This document shows, piece by piece, positions 10,601 to 23,254 of a stretch of DNA of 64,000 nt. Under the pieces are notes generated by a model. The model was not told the DNA's origin. It did no database searches and saw only the letters and a program-made list of their open reading frames with translations. How positions within the stretch are numbered: position 1 is the stretch's first letter; each line of letters starts with the position of its first letter. This DNA comes from Morchella semilibera (lineage: Eukaryota; Ascomycota; Pezizomycetes; Pezizales; Morchellaceae). The stretch covers positions 1,149,304-1,213,303 of the forward strand of contig CM018603.1 of assembly GCA_009192285.1 (NCBI GenBank), given 5' to 3'. The position numbers and the translations under genes were made by a program.

Positions 10601-13000
10601 TAAATCGGGTTCTTCAACTCGTCATCAGAATTCAAACGCTATCTCCACACGTTGAGATACATACACTATAAAATTTTATTCAGCTTGAATATCTGATGAG
10701 GGGCCAGTTATAAATAGTGTGGTATGCGTGTCCTCTTCCAAGCATCACCATGTGACTGTAACTAACCTTTAAAGACAGCTCTATTCGACTACATCATGGC
10801 AGTATATAGGGACGATGTGCTAGTGAGTCAGTAATCTTTCATCGCAGAAGAGACAGATTTAATTTGGTATCTTACCTTATTCCTTTCTCCTACACTAACA
10901 TCCCGGAACCACAACCAACACCACAACCAACACCTACTTTTATATTTCGTCCTCCCACGTTTCCCACCCAGCACCATAACCCTTATAAATACACCGTCTC
11001 TCCCAGTCCAAGGCTCTTCGCATAATTCTCATGGAATTGGAATCATTCCACATACAGAGGCTGGTTATTTATTGCTATGTCTCCCACAATGGACTAGTTG
11101 ATTTCTTGCAGCTCAGTTCTCGGATCAACCTGATCGATGTTGGGTCCGTGCCCACTGAGATAAATTCTGAGCACTTCAGCTAAGGCGCTTTCATCAGAGG
11201 TGCTCAGACTCCTTCGCTTACTTAAGGTGTATCATTTCTATTACTACGCACGAATTTCGATTCGGCAAGGGAGTCATACATTGTGCGAGCGGAGATATGA
11301 CGGCGTGGTGCGGGTGACGGAAGACGCGCTTTTTCGGGTGGTTGAAGTGAAGGAGCCTTCCCGCGATGACGAATCATGGAAGCGAGGTCTATATTGCTTT
11401 GCTTGCACGCATGCACAGATGTTCAGAATGATTTTTGTCGAGGGGGCTGGCTGGGGAGGGTGCGGGCGAAGATAGGGGCCTTTGAGAAGTGTCGGAAGGT
11501 TTTGATACGTCGATGTCACCTTAACTAGTCGACTCAAGCGTTGACACGTGCCTATTTGAGGTCCTCAGTGGAGATGGTTCGGAAAGGAGGAGATTTCGCC
11601 GACCGATCACAATCTGTGTTGTGTATGATGATGTGTGCCCGGGGGCGCGCACGTTGTGTAACGAAATGAAGAGGCAGCTATACTCTCTCGGAGCTGAGGT
11701 CCATCCGGTAAGTGGTTCCAGGTATAGCGAATCAGTGCACTTCACTGTGACGGCTTAGGCATTCCCAGACTGCGGAAGTAGGTTCTTCTTTCCAGGTAGT
11801 TCATCGACATCAATCTCCCTCTAGTGCAGCGATACTTTCTCGGTGAGCTTTTTGAAGCTTTTTCATCTTTAGATTCATGGCGCGCACAAGGAGTTCCTCA
11901 TCAATAAATGCAGTATCCCGACGCTCAGTATCAATTAAAGCATAAGTGGGGTACATAGGCATTTGAGTATTGATTGCTTGGGTATATAGTTTTTGTGAAA
12001 TAGGAGGACCAGGGACTGTAGTAGTCGGCTACATAGGATCAATTGTTGCCATATGCGGCGACGACTTCTAGGATCCAATGTTCTTGAGTATCTGGAATCG
12101 GTATACCACGGCGTTTGATCTATATAGGATACCTGAGAGAAATACCTTGATTGGAGGTCCGCAGGAAAGCTATGTCATAGAGTATACATTATGCCGGTTC
12201 AGTTCGTTTGTTAACTTCTGGCCTAGGTGCGCCGAGGGACTGAGAATCTTTGTGAGCTCTGCTTCTATATCTTTCATCAACCGACCAATACCCACTTTCA
12301 TTTCACTTTTCACTTCTTTTCCTTCCTTTGCTTTCCAACACGCTCCCCTGCATTCGCTCTACGGTAGCTGCCTTTACGGTTTGGGTGTGTGGGTCTGGGT
12401 ATAAGATGCAACCCGAGGGCGAGCTTACAGTCTCTGACACTATGTCTCAGCCCGACGCAGTAATGAGCAAATACGATTACCTCGAGCTAGACCTGTGCTT
12501 CATTCCCATTACATCTGGGTGATCCAGAGATTATTGCAGGGCAGGGCGTAACTATTAGAATTGCATATCGATGGATTACCGCTCCACATGGAGTTTAAGT
12601 AAGGATGGGCACCGACAGACTGGTGCGGCGCAACGCATTGTCTCTTCGTGGTGGTTGGGTGTGGTCCTGCTACGACTGGGGGATGTTGCTGGTGCAACGG
12701 GGGGACGAGGAGAAAGGGACGCGGAGCATGGAGCACTTGGAATCTGAAAACGAAATCTCCCCCATCCTGGCCTGTTAAGCGCCCCGTTGCTTATTATCAA
12801 GTACGTTGAAGAAGCAGCCCGCCAGTCCCTTAATCGTAGACTGGTGTTTCATTCTGAATCATCAGAGCCATTGGTCTGGTTAAGTCATATCCAATCAAAC
12901 ATTCAATCTTAGCCGCTTCGTTGAACTCACGAAGTCGGTCAGCAATATCGCTGAAAACTCTGCAAAGTACTCCAGAAAAGGTACGTTGGCGCTGCCTGAT
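7680..13000. other. Low-quality stretch inside gypsy copy 2
   Basis: Landmarks of the family A interior appear in the right order (for example near 8034, 9010, 9490, 11875), but with a dense, insertion-rich mismatch pattern against copy 1, while the LTRs, the gag start and the MITE in the same element are nearly clean. That contrast fits an unpolished single-molecule read used to fill a repeat gap better than biological decay. Short ORFs here (such as 7770-7970, 8034-8318, 11200-11475, 12078-12404) are not trustworthy genes. Extra sequence near 10150-11870 has no clear counterpart in copy 1 and could hold a further insertion. Confidence 0.65.
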
Positions 13001-13668
13001 CTCCCTCAGATTTCGAGCAGCAGTGGCGGCGCGGTCCGGATCCCCAAAAGCATTATCCAAAATTTCAAAAACTCCGCCATGGAATCAAGAGCGATTCCTT
13101 CATCTGTAATATAAACTAAAAATTGATCCGCCGCCGGTCCTTCCAATCGAGAGATAGAATACGCAAGTTGTTGAGCCGCGGTAGGGAAGCGATCCAAATT
13201 AGCCGTGAGCTTGATCTGAAGTTGCCTTTGGAAGGTCCTGAGAGTCTTGCGATCGCCCCGGTATTTCTCCGGGTCGGGTAGCTTCTCGGATTTGGATGGC
13301 TTGGTTAAAGTCGTCATGAAGCTCCTCTAAACCTCCTTTGACTCCTTCTTGCAACTTCTTGATCTTAGCCCGTAGTCCCTGGATTTCTTTATGGAACTCG
13401 GCCCGGCCTTGTTCGGTTTCGGAGTGATGGGTGGTGATGTCGATCGCATATTGCTGGACCCCTCCGTGCGCTCTTTGCAGGAGGGCATACGCTTGCTTCG
13501 CTTCTTCCGTTGCGGCGGGGGTCCACTTCAGGGTGAGCGGCAAAGAACCCTTCGAGATCCGTAGGAGCTTTTGATAATCAAATGCATTGGTCGCAGGGGC
13601 GGTCATGGTGAACTGTGGTACGAGGAACTCGGACTGTGCTAGTCGAGTGAAAAATGGTCTCGTCTTAG

Positions 13669-14309
13669 TGTGACGGAGTAACCCGACGCAAAGAAGAAGA
13701 TGACAATGATGACGCAGAGGAACTCGAGGAGCACAGTGTACTTGACGAGGGGGCCGATGAAGACAGGGACAACGCCAGGCGGGCACAAGCACAGGCACCG
13801 GCGAAGACAAAGGCAAGGGCAAGGGCAAGGGCACAAGAGCACAGAGCAGAGAAAGTGAGGACCGAGGGGACCTCAACGAGAACGATGAGGGATACTATGA
13901 GTTTCCTCTTGTCAGAGGATCAAGTCTTTGGTACGAGAGGCTATGGCTTAGAAATAGGAATAGATTCCTATGTACCGAGATAACAGGAAGACGAGACAAA
14001 GAGAAAAGAAAGAAAGAACTAAGGAAAACATCTATCCCCGCTATTTAACATACCTCCTCCACCAGTCCGCCAAGACTACATATCATCATTCACAGAATCC
14101 CATAGAAACCCGTCGCTACCACACCTCGTAATCCCTCCCCACCATCTCCGCTATTTACATTACCAATCCATCACGCCATCGAACCTCCTAGAAACCTATG
14201 ACGACACCCCCCCACTTCGCATTCCCTGCTCTCGCTTAACATTTCCCCAACAACCACAACCATACACTGCCCACCGAACTGTCGGGACAGATGCCAAGAC
14301 GCCGGGACA
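13669..14309 (-). repeat. Family A LTR (5' LTR of copy 2)
   Basis: 641 bp, nearly identical to 5966-6604. The sequence just left of it (GTCTCGTCTTAG on the plus strand) is the putative self-primer site seen also in copy 1. Confidence 0.95.
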
Positions 14310-14312
14310 CAA

Positions 14313-14945
14313 TGTGACGGAATAACCCGATGCAAAGAAGAAGATGACAATGATGATGCAGAGGGATTCGAGGAGCACAGCCTACTTGACGAGGAGAGCG
14401 ACGAAGATAGAGACAACATCGGGCAGGTACAAGCACAGGCACCGGCAAAGGCAAAGGCAAGGGCAAAGGCACAAGAATACAGAGCGGGGAGAGTGAGGAC
14501 CGGATGGATCTCAACGTGAATGATGTGAGATACTATGAGTTTTCCTCTTAAAGAGGATAAGATCTTAGAGGTAAGGAGCTATGGCTTTAGAAATAGGAGT
14601 ATATTCCTATGTATCGAGATGACAGGAAGACTAGACAGGGAGAAAAGAAAGAAAGAACTAAGAAAAACCTCTATCCCCGTTATTTAACATATCTCCCCCA
14701 CTAGTCCACTATGACTCACACTTTCGCTCATAGAACCTGATAGAAACCTATCGCTACCACACCTCTTATTCCTCCCCACCATCTCCGCTATTTACATTAC
14801 CAATCCATCACGCCATCGAACCTCCTAGAATCCAATGACGACACTCTCTCCTCAACATGCCTGCTCCTTGCTTAGTATTACCCCAACAACCACAACAGCG
14901 CTATGACTACTGAATCCTCGGGACCAATGCCAAGACGCCGGGACA
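14313..14945 (-). repeat. Family A solo LTR
   Basis: Starts TGTGACGGAATAACC and ends GCCGGGACA. It is clearly diverged from the LTRs of copy 2, which inserted three bases before it. No internal region follows. Confidence 0.88.
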
Positions 14946-15546
14946 GGTAACTGGGCGCAATGTGACAGATGACAATAATTACGTAACAAACTCGAGGATC
15001 ACAGCCAGTACGGTAATACTGACGAGGATGAGAAGAACACCGGATGGACACAAGCACAGGCATAACCAAAGGAAAAGGCAAAGACACAAAGCAGGTAGAG
15101 TCGTGACTGTATGGACTTCAACGAGAACGATGAGGGGTACAATGGGTTTTCTCGTTTAGAGGACATACGTTGAGGTCAAAAGAGCTATGGCTTGGGGATA
15201 GGCGTATATTATTATATACAAAAACAACAGAAAGACACGATAAAGAGAAAAGAAAGAAAGAACTAAAGAGAAAATCTTCCCGCACTATTTAACACCCTCC
15301 TCCACAGTCCACTATGACTCATACCTCAACTCATAGAATCTCGTAGAAACACCTTATATACCCAAACTTTGTATTCCTCCATACCATCTTTTCTATTTAT
15401 CTTACAAATCTATTATGCCATATAATATCTTGAAACCTAATGAAGACATCCTCTCCTCATCTTGTCTCCTGGCTTAACAAAACTCCTTTAGTTACAACAG
15501 CACTTCGACTAACAAACCCTCAGGACCAATGCTAAGACGCCGAGAT
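14946..15546 (-). repeat. Family A LTR, older subfamily, 5' edge missing
   Basis: Begins inside the LTR (GTAACTGGGCGCAATGTGAC) and ends CGCCGAGATA. This subfamily carries a short extra TGTGACAGATGAC near its edge, also found at 40984. Strongly diverged and therefore old. Confidence 0.75.
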
Positions 15547-15549
15547 ACG

Positions 15550-16440
15550 TCCTCATTGACCTCATCATAATCTTCAACCTTGTCAAATTCCTCAACTTTA
15601 TCTCACTCATAATCCTCACCCTCACTACCCTCACTGTTCTCTTCTGACGCCTCCGCCTCGAGCTGCCTCTTAATCTCATTCTCGGACTCTTTGTTAAGCG
15701 CAAAAGCCTACACTTATGCTTTATAAGTCAACCCAGAAGCCCTTGCCCAGCTTTTGAAGTGTGCAACCCTAGTGGTTTTCAGAGTTTTTTCGTGGTTTTT
15801 CTCAACATATCTGTGTCGTGCTGTCAGTTTCTTCTTACAGCTTCCCTGTCCTTGTTTATTCTGTGCTTCATGAGCCATATAGTGATTCTTCTCAAACTTT
15901 GCTTGCTTTACCTGACTTTTAGGAATTCTTCCAACTCTTGCGCACCATTCTTTCCTCTACTTGAATAAATGGCGGATAACTGCTTTCCTGATCACCTTTT
16001 TATCAGTACGTACAAATTTCTTATCGCAATCTTCAGCAGAATACGACAGCATAACTTACAGCCTATACACAGTCTGTTTTCTGCGCGAGCCACACTGTAC
16101 CTTTTCAGTTGCTCCAACTCTACCACCACTACTTTCTCTGCTTCTATTACCTCCGTCTCTGCCATAGATTTAGAACGCTTGATGTATTCCTATATGGACT
16201 CTTTTACCTTCATCTTCATTTTTAGACTCAGCGGAAACTCTGTGCGTCTGACGTTTTCTAGCAGTCTCCTCAGCTTCTTCCCCCTCAACTTCAAGATTGA
16301 TGCGAACCCTGTGTTTTGGATCATTGCCAGTGAGTGGCTGCTTATTTTCAGGAGTAGGAGCAACAACTTTCTGCCCTTGTTGACTGTAAAGTTATTCATC
16401 TTCCTCACTCTCAGACTTGACTACCCTATGCCTTACTTCT
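15550..16440 (-). pseudogene. Unidentified relic encoding acidic, charged protein segments
   Basis: Read on the minus strand, several short open blocks look protein-like. One is rich in Glu and Asp (KRQLEAEASEENSEGSEGED near 15620-15690). Another reads EVEGEEAEETARKRQTHR near 16240-16300, and a third VKQAKFEKNHYMAHEAQNK near 15850-15910. Frames shift and stops intervene, so the gene is dead. I do not recognise the family. The composition suggests a disordered nuclear protein or the tail of a DDE transposase; neither can be supported further. Confidence 0.3.
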
Positions 16441-16540
16441 AATACCTGTGAGCTTTTGTTTTTTTGGAAGTGACTACAATGTAGTTCTGACCTCCATAGG
16501 CCTCCTTCTCCTCTTTTTTGTGTACAACTATGACTTTGCT

Positions 16541-16678
16541 CATTGCCAAGACTTTATTTGTTCTCCTAATGTCTCCTGAGCCTCAGGAGACGCAAAAGAT
16601 ATCAAGGAGTATTAGGAGACTCTCAGGAGGCCCAGAAATCTACTGGAAGGCTCCAGTCACAAGTTGAGTTTGCTGATA
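16541..16678 (+). mobile_element. MITE (CATCAGCAA family), copy 3, diverged
   Basis: Ends CATTGCCAAGACTTT and GAGTTTGCTGATA. About 138 bp with several substitutions in the palindromic core. A target duplication is not evident. Confidence 0.85.
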
Positions 16679-17005
16679 TACCCCGTAGGTGATATGTACT
16701 TGTGTACTTGTTACCTGTTGCACTGTGCAACATAATTCTCTACACTGAAGTTTTTTAGTGCGATATCGATATAATTAACGAAACCAGATTTACTCTGAGT
16801 ATATGTACGTACTCAAGCACTGGTTGCCATTTTAGTTGGATGCTTCTGGCCCTCTTCAATCAGATATGAACTCAGAGATAGAACCTTCTTCTCTATCTAT
16901 TTTGCTTCCATTCTGCTCTAATTCCTGAAACCAATGGATACACATAATTTCATCTACTGCAAATACCCAACCTGTGATGGTACATTCAGTTCTTTGAAGG
17001 AAGTC
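16679..17005. other. No gene recognised
   Basis: AT-rich sequence between two MITE copies. The 60-codon minus-strand ORF at 16856-17038 has no motif I recognise. Confidence 0.5.
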
Positions 17006-17047
17006 TATCAGGAAATTCAACTTGTGACTGGAGTACACCAGCAGTCT
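17006..17047 (-). mobile_element. MITE copy 4, left part (split by element B)
   Basis: The start of a reverse-orientation MITE (TATCAGGAAATTCAACTTGTG) stops at AGTCT, where the family B element begins. The remainder continues at 24264-24334. Confidence 0.85.
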
Positions 17048-17614
17048 TGTTACGGAGCGGGGTCGGGGAACGGGGTCGCGGAGGACTTATAACAGAAGCA
17101 GGGTCGGGCAGAGAGTCCACAGGGAGTCTCTGAGTTCAACGTATACGCGAAGGCACCAGTAGATAACATCGGATCACTGTCATAAGCGAGACAGCGTACA
17201 ACGGTAGGCCCTTGGAGGTTAAGCGAGGCGACGGTTCAGGATACCGGTATTGGCCAAGGGGCACAAACGATAACGAGGACTTGAAGCAAAGTATAGTGAA
17301 CTAAGTATATATTTTTATTCCGAGACAGAAGGAAAGAACCAGGTCGGAACAGAGAACAGAGAACTCTAAAGGGAAGGTTGATAACAGGGTGAGGTTGCGT
17401 AGAGAAAGACAGAAAGGAAAGACAAAGGAAATCCTAGCGGTATATATAACCTTCCAATTTTACCCGATTACTAATTCACGTACCATCGCCTAACCAAAGA
17501 GAACTCCCCGTACCAACTTTCGTCCACATCACTAAACCTGATCGCTTCGTCTACGTTCCCGACGACCCGACATTCTGCTTAATCAGCTTCATCCATTCGA
17601 ACCCGTGCCGTGGA
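17048..17614 (-). repeat. Family B LTR (3' LTR)
   Basis: The first 120 bases match the other family B LTR almost exactly; from about 17165 the match becomes noisy to the end near 17614. Confidence 0.85.
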
Positions 17615-20600
17615 GCAGGAGTGGATTCGACTTGCGTCCTTCGCACCGTTTCTCGACCGCGGGCAATTAGCCATGCGCGATTTACCTTCTCCGTCATAGG
17701 TGCAGCTAGCTCCTGTTCTGCTCGGAATGGCCGGAAGTTTGGCGTCGTGGTAGCCCGATGCGAGTACCAAGAAATATATTCTTTGGGCAAGACCTTTATG
17801 TTAGTCGAGGAGTTTAAGCACGCTCCCTGATAAGGGTTACGGGAATTTCAACGACGCGCTCGCTCTAGAATCCTCAGAAGGCCTTGCCACACGCAGTGAG
17901 TAATCGGCATTCTCAGGGCTGCACGAGTGCATAGGGGCTCCTAACTGCATACGCAAGCCGTCCAGTTGAGGGAGAATCTGCAAGACTTGCACTCTACCAC
18001 GCCACTCTTCCTCAACGCCGTCGATCTTGGTCGACCGGTGAGGATAGGCGTGGCTGAGCACTTGGCCCAGGAAAGAAGGGATCGAAGGTTCGGACGAGAG
18101 ACTCATAAAGAGAGAGCATGACAAATAGCAGGGTGAAACCTTGCATAGACCTGGGGAGCGCTGCGCAGACTCATATTTGGCATAGTGGACTCTCACTTAC
18201 CCGGGCTCGTAATCTCATAGGGACCCAATTTGTGATTGAATCTAAAACTTTTTGGGATAGGGCGCATTCAAGTAGGTTGTTAGTATTTACCAGTGGTATG
18301 AGATAATTGCAAACTCGATGGTTCGCTCCGACACTGAAGATGAGCTCTCGCGTTTGGACCCTGTGGAGTGGCGGCGGGGTGTTGGGGGCGGTATTGTTCC
18401 TTTCCCTCGTAATGTAGGAGCTTGGTGACCCCTAATTGGTCTACTTCATCTCTCATTGGGACACGAAGATAAAATTGTAGTAAACTGAGGACTTATGGGA
18501 TCGGCGGGAAAATAAGCCGTATGGCTGGCTTTCTTGGCAAGAGCGTTAGGTGGTGTCCATATTAAAAGAGGGCTCAAAGGATTCATATCGAGGCGATGCT
18601 CTCTCGCAGAGCAGAGTTTAGCTGGAAGGGGCGTTATAATGATTAGATTAAGTTTCTCAGACCACCATGTCGTTTTGTTATCTCGGGCTTAGCAATTTCT
18701 CTTCGTGCAACGAGCGGAACCGAAAGCGACTCCAATTGTCCTTGGGTTGAGTTCATATGCTTCTTCAGACATAAGTCCGGAGGTATTCGCTTTTAGTGAT
18801 TATTGGCATTTATGTAACGTTCTCTGTCTGTACGTCCGTGTTTGGCTCGGGTGGAGAGGCCGGTTAACGTTATCTATCTGTAAGCGAGGGGTCGGAAAGA
18901 AATTCTACACTAAAGCTCGCTGTTAGAATTCAATAATGAGTATGTCTCAGATACGCGTCCTGACGTAAACTGCGGTTCTCCGGGTGTCCGAGAACTAATA
19001 GGTACTTTTGGTGGAGGCAAATACCGTATTCCTGAACCCCGTACGGCCTCGTTAACCCCGTCGGCCCTACCGTTGTACGCTGTCTCCGGCTTAATGCAGG
19101 CTGGAAAGATCCCGCCAGTTAGCTACTAATACTTGTGCCAAACTCATGACCGTCCTATCAGAGACGAGGGTTATCTGACGTAATGAGCAGAACGTGAAAG
19201 TTAGACTCCCTGTCTTCGTGCAGCGGCTAATCTAATGTCCGCGACCATCTGCTTCTGTTGAGTGAGACGGAGTCGATCCCACCACCAGCGAATGACTCGC
19301 ACGAATAGATCAGAGTGGACGGGCCTGATTACACATTCACATGAGAAACATACTCCAGTAAATCCAGAGCGGCTAGGGCTGGAATTTTGTTCACCGCTGA
19401 GCTCGGAAGTGGACAGACACACGTTCCTGATGGAAATTACTCCTTTTGGCCATGAGGAGCGTCCTGTCCATATAGGTTATGACTGCAAGGATCAGAACCA
19501 TAGGTATGACGGAATTGGGTTCTTGGGTCACATAGGCATCGGGTTGAACAATATGTAACATCTATTTTCGTGGATGGTGGGTTTCAGGAAATTACCAAGA
19601 TGAGTCAGAGAAAATAGGAAAGCAAAGAAACTATATAAGTTCTGAGAATGTCTTGGACGGCCAATCCGGAAGATGTCCAGGCAGGGATGTTCTTAATTTC
19701 TTGCTCGCTGTGTTATGCCTCATAATAAGCTTGATTCGAAGGAGAGCTTCGAGACCAAATACGCATACCAGGCGGGGAGAACCCGTATACGTATGTAGGG
19801 TCGACGATAATTGGAGAAGTAATAGATACGGACTACATTTATCAGGCGGATTCCTTCAGGATGGATTCAAATATCTGCTGGGCTTATGTTTGCGTATTGA
19901 AATATTCCTTTTGAGTGTTATTTATTCAAAATTTAGCGCATCATACCAAAACTTCATTGTTGAAGACTGGTAATAGTAGTGTTTGAACAAGATCAAATCA
20001 AGTTAACCAAATGCTGCACGCTAAAGTCCATACATAGTCCGAAAATAACTCAGGAGGGACTGAGACACTAGCGAGAAACATCAACTAGGATGCTTGGGAG
20101 CCTTCCAGTACGATGTTCTGGGTCCTTCTCTGAGATATCCCTTATAATCATGATGCAGCGTGTTTTGCGTCTGTCCTGATGGACTCACAAGAGCGACATC
20201 TAGGCGCATAGACAAAACTAAAACATGTCATTGGAATGGAGGCCATCTTATTCCTCCTAATACAAATAATATTCGTTGCTTCAAAAAAGTACATATGTTT
20301 CGTTACGACAAGCAAATCAGATGGAAGAGGAGGACCTTAATTGAAGGTCGTCAGAGCACCTTGATAATGTAGTTCACTTCCTTTCATAATAAAGCAGAGA
20401 AAGTCCATCGACGCTGGTTCACTTAGAAGTAAGCTGAAGGTTAAAGTGCGAACATCTGGCTTTTCCGAGCAGGCGTTGAGGTTGTGTATAGCACTGTGAG
20501 AACGAAATAATTAAGCAAATTACAGTCAATCAAGAAGTGCAGAGAAGTGTTGGCTTCCTTTACAGCGGACCATGAAAGAATTTAAGACAGCCACTTCACT

Positions 20601-21066
20601 TGTGCAGACAAATCGTGTCTTGCATTGGCGATATCAAATAACTCTCTTCCGTGATAGTAATAACTACGAATGGTTCTCTTGATAATGATTAGAGAGGTCG
20701 TGTAAGACGCAGAAGATGTACTGACGACAAACTCGCATTACATAAGTGATCAAACGGCGACCATGGTCACTCAAGTACGCCCTGTACATCGAGTCTTGCG
20801 AGAGTATCTTTAGATAAACTGTAGAAGAATTTCGCATAAATATTGCAGTACTCACGCGGCTGGTGGCACGCATTGTTCTTGGACACTCGAAGAGACAACA
20901 AAAAGCGGTCAATCACCATTGAATCTAGTAGAATGCCCTCATCGTCATGTTGGGACAGGAATCGCGCGGAGACGTAGTCGCTGGGCATCAGTTTTCCACA
21001 ATAATCTTTGTCGTAGATCTCATAATTGCACTCCGCTGGGAGTGTCTTCCGGAGAGAAGGCAACAG
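17165..21066. other. Low-quality stretch inside element B, ending in an unmerged overlap
   Basis: The sequence matches family B parts only through dense small length differences, whereas the right half of the element is clean. A 16-base word, TAGAATGCCCTCATCG, occurs at 20929 and again at 21071. About 130 bases after each are the same region of pol, noisy first and clean second. This reads as two contig ends joined without merging their overlap. ORFs between 17551 and 20372 are not supported as genes. Confidence 0.7.
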
Positions 21067-21069
21067 GAT

Positions 21070-22759
21070 GTAGAATGCCCTCATCGTCATGTGGGACAGA
21101 ATCGCGGCGGAGACGTAGTCGCTGGCATCAGTTTCCACAATAATCTTCCGATCTGGGTCAAAGTGCCTAAGAATCGGGGCCGAGGTAAAAGCTTCCTTCA
21201 AATCCCTAAATGCCCGATCTGCCTGGGGTGACCATAGAAATTTTACCTTCTTTTTGGTCAATGCCGTGAGGGGGGATACCACCTTGCTGTAGCCGTAAAT
21301 AAATCGTCGATAGAAGTTTGCAAATCCTAAGAAACACTGAACATCCTTGAGATCCTTAGGGGTTTCCCACTCGCTGACCGTTGAAACCTTTTTAGGGTCC
21401 TGATGCCGTCCGGGGAGATAATCATGCCTAGGTATTTTGTTCTTTGAACATAGAACTCGCACTTCTCCGGTTTCAGATGCACATCATTTTGTTCCAGGAT
21501 TTCCATAATCTTTGAACGTGTTCCTTATGCTACTCCATGTTATCGGAGTAAATCAAAATGTCATCCAGGTAGGCCATACAAAAATCATCCAAATAGGGCC
21601 GTAAAAGGTCATTAACCCAGTGTTGAAATGCGGCGGGAGCATTAGTGAGACCAAAGGGCATAACCTGATATTCAAAATGGCCTTGGCGGGTCCTAAATGC
21701 CGTTTTCCATTCATCTCCTTCCTTAATCCGAAGTTGATGATAGCCCCAACGAAGATTAAGCTTGGTATAGTATTTAGCTTTAGCTATCTGGGTCAGGGTT
21801 TCTGGGAGCAGAGGCAACGGGTGGCGATTTTTGATCGTAATCTCGTTCAGGCCACGATAATCGACACAAAGACGAAGAGAGCCATCGGCTTTCTTAACAA
21901 ACAGAATTGGGGCGCCGGCAGGAGACTTTGAGAACCGAATAAACCCTTTAGATAGATTCTCTATAATGTAATCACGAAGTGCTTGGAGTTCATTTCGAGA
22001 CATGTTATACATTGGCTTAAAGGGGGGTTGTTTTCCCTCTTCTAGGACAATGGCAAGATCATGTGGGCGATGGGGCGGCAAGACGGAGGCTGAGGATTCC
22101 AGAAACATTTTACCGAATCTGTGGAGCTCGACGGGGACATTGGCCAGGTGAAAATTCGTGGAGGCAAGAGCGTCATCGATAATCCGTAACAAAGCACATA
22201 GGAGCACGTTCCCTTGCTTGCGTGTTAAGCGGCGAAAGGGGTGAGCGCCAATGGCGGCAACGTGGATCGGGGCGCGAACAGAAGAGGCCTTGGAGGTGAT
22301 CCCTTGGGCGATAATTGTCTGGCCAAGGGGGGAGCATTGTTGGAGACAGTAGGGTGACGAAAAAAGAACCTGGTTCTGACGAGGGCGAAGAGTAACATCA
22401 TGATTCCTCATCCAAGGTAGCCCCATCACAATCGGATGGTTCCCTAGCTTTGTCACAAAGAAGGGGGCGTACTCACGGTGCCCGTTGATATTCAGCTCTA
22501 ACCTGACGATATGAGTAATTTGGCCAGACTCAATGAGCCTGCCGTCAATAACTGTCAGGGCACGGGGGGTTCGAAGGGGCGTGAGAGCAAAACCATGGGA
22601 CTTAGCAAAGGCGGCATCCATAAAAGCATACCCAGAGGCCCCTGTATCAATTAGGGCTTGGGTACGGGCCGGAGAGGAAGAATCCTGGGAAACAGTGCAT
22701 TCGATTACCAACTGATCATCAGTCAACCCTTCCTCTGAACTAGGAATGGCCGACATCAC
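21070..22759 (-). CDS. Family B protease and reverse transcriptase region (fossil part)
   Basis: The minus-strand frame at 21530-22759 carries the retropepsin motif [12 protein letters not shown] and then the start of a Ty3-type reverse transcriptase up to the YLDD box. The adjoining frame at 20767-21462 continues through the thumb and RNase H. Both belong to element B and are not host genes. The region is clean in sequence but interrupted about once. Confidence 0.85.
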
Positions 22760-22908
22760 GAAGGCGGGTGCGGGAACTGAGGCGGGACCTGGAACGGGGG
22801 TGAAACAAGGTGCAGTAATGAGTGGCGGGGCAGGCCCCTCTGGTGTGCCAATTTTTACCAGAGGGGCTGACCTTTTAACTGCTGGCTCTGGGGTACAGGG
22901 ATAATTGC

Positions 22909-23044
22909 ATCAGCAAACTCAACTTCTGACTGGAGTCTCCCAACAGTCTCCCGGGTCTCCTGAGAGTCTCCTGAGACTCCAGGATAATTTCTGAGTCTCC
23001 TGAGGCTCAGGAGACATCAGGAGACAAATGAAGTCTTGCTGATG
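22909..23044 (-). mobile_element. MITE (CATCAGCAA family), copy 5
   Basis: 136 bp, reverse orientation, in the gag region of element B, with a 2-bp duplication TG (22907-22908, 23045-23046). Confidence 0.93.
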
Positions 23045-23254
23045 TGCCTCGCGGCGCCAATTGTCAAGGGTCCGAGGATCCTGGGAGCGAGGAGCAAGGT
23101 AGCGGGTCTTGGTACGAGGACCGACGGTAAGGGCCACGGCGGCGGCGAGGTCTGTTTCGAGTTCCTTCGCATAGGTTTCCCAAGTGAAGAGGTCCTCAAA
23201 CAGAACAGAGTTATCGGCGGTAGCAATGGCAAGGTAGCGGGTGGTGGCGGTGAG

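Larger units (their letters stand above)
5966..14309 (-). mobile_element. Ty3/gypsy chromovirus, family A, copy 2
   Basis: A full-length family A element between two LTRs (5966-6604 and 13669-14309). From left to right it shows the 3' LTR, the chromodomain and integrase end of pol (about 6605-7680, interrupted by a MITE), a stretch of poor sequence quality, gag (about 12500-13610) and the 5' LTR. The outer parts match copy 1 (34156-40360) closely. Flanks are CAAAG and CAATG, a probable 5-bp duplication with one difference. The LTRs differ at only about three places, so the insertion is young. As written the coding part is broken in many places, much of which is probably assembly noise. Confidence 0.85.

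Noticed and set aside
17551-20372. Short ORFs between the LTR and RT of element B
   Set aside because: They fall in the low-quality stretch and share no motif with any family; frames there are unreliable.
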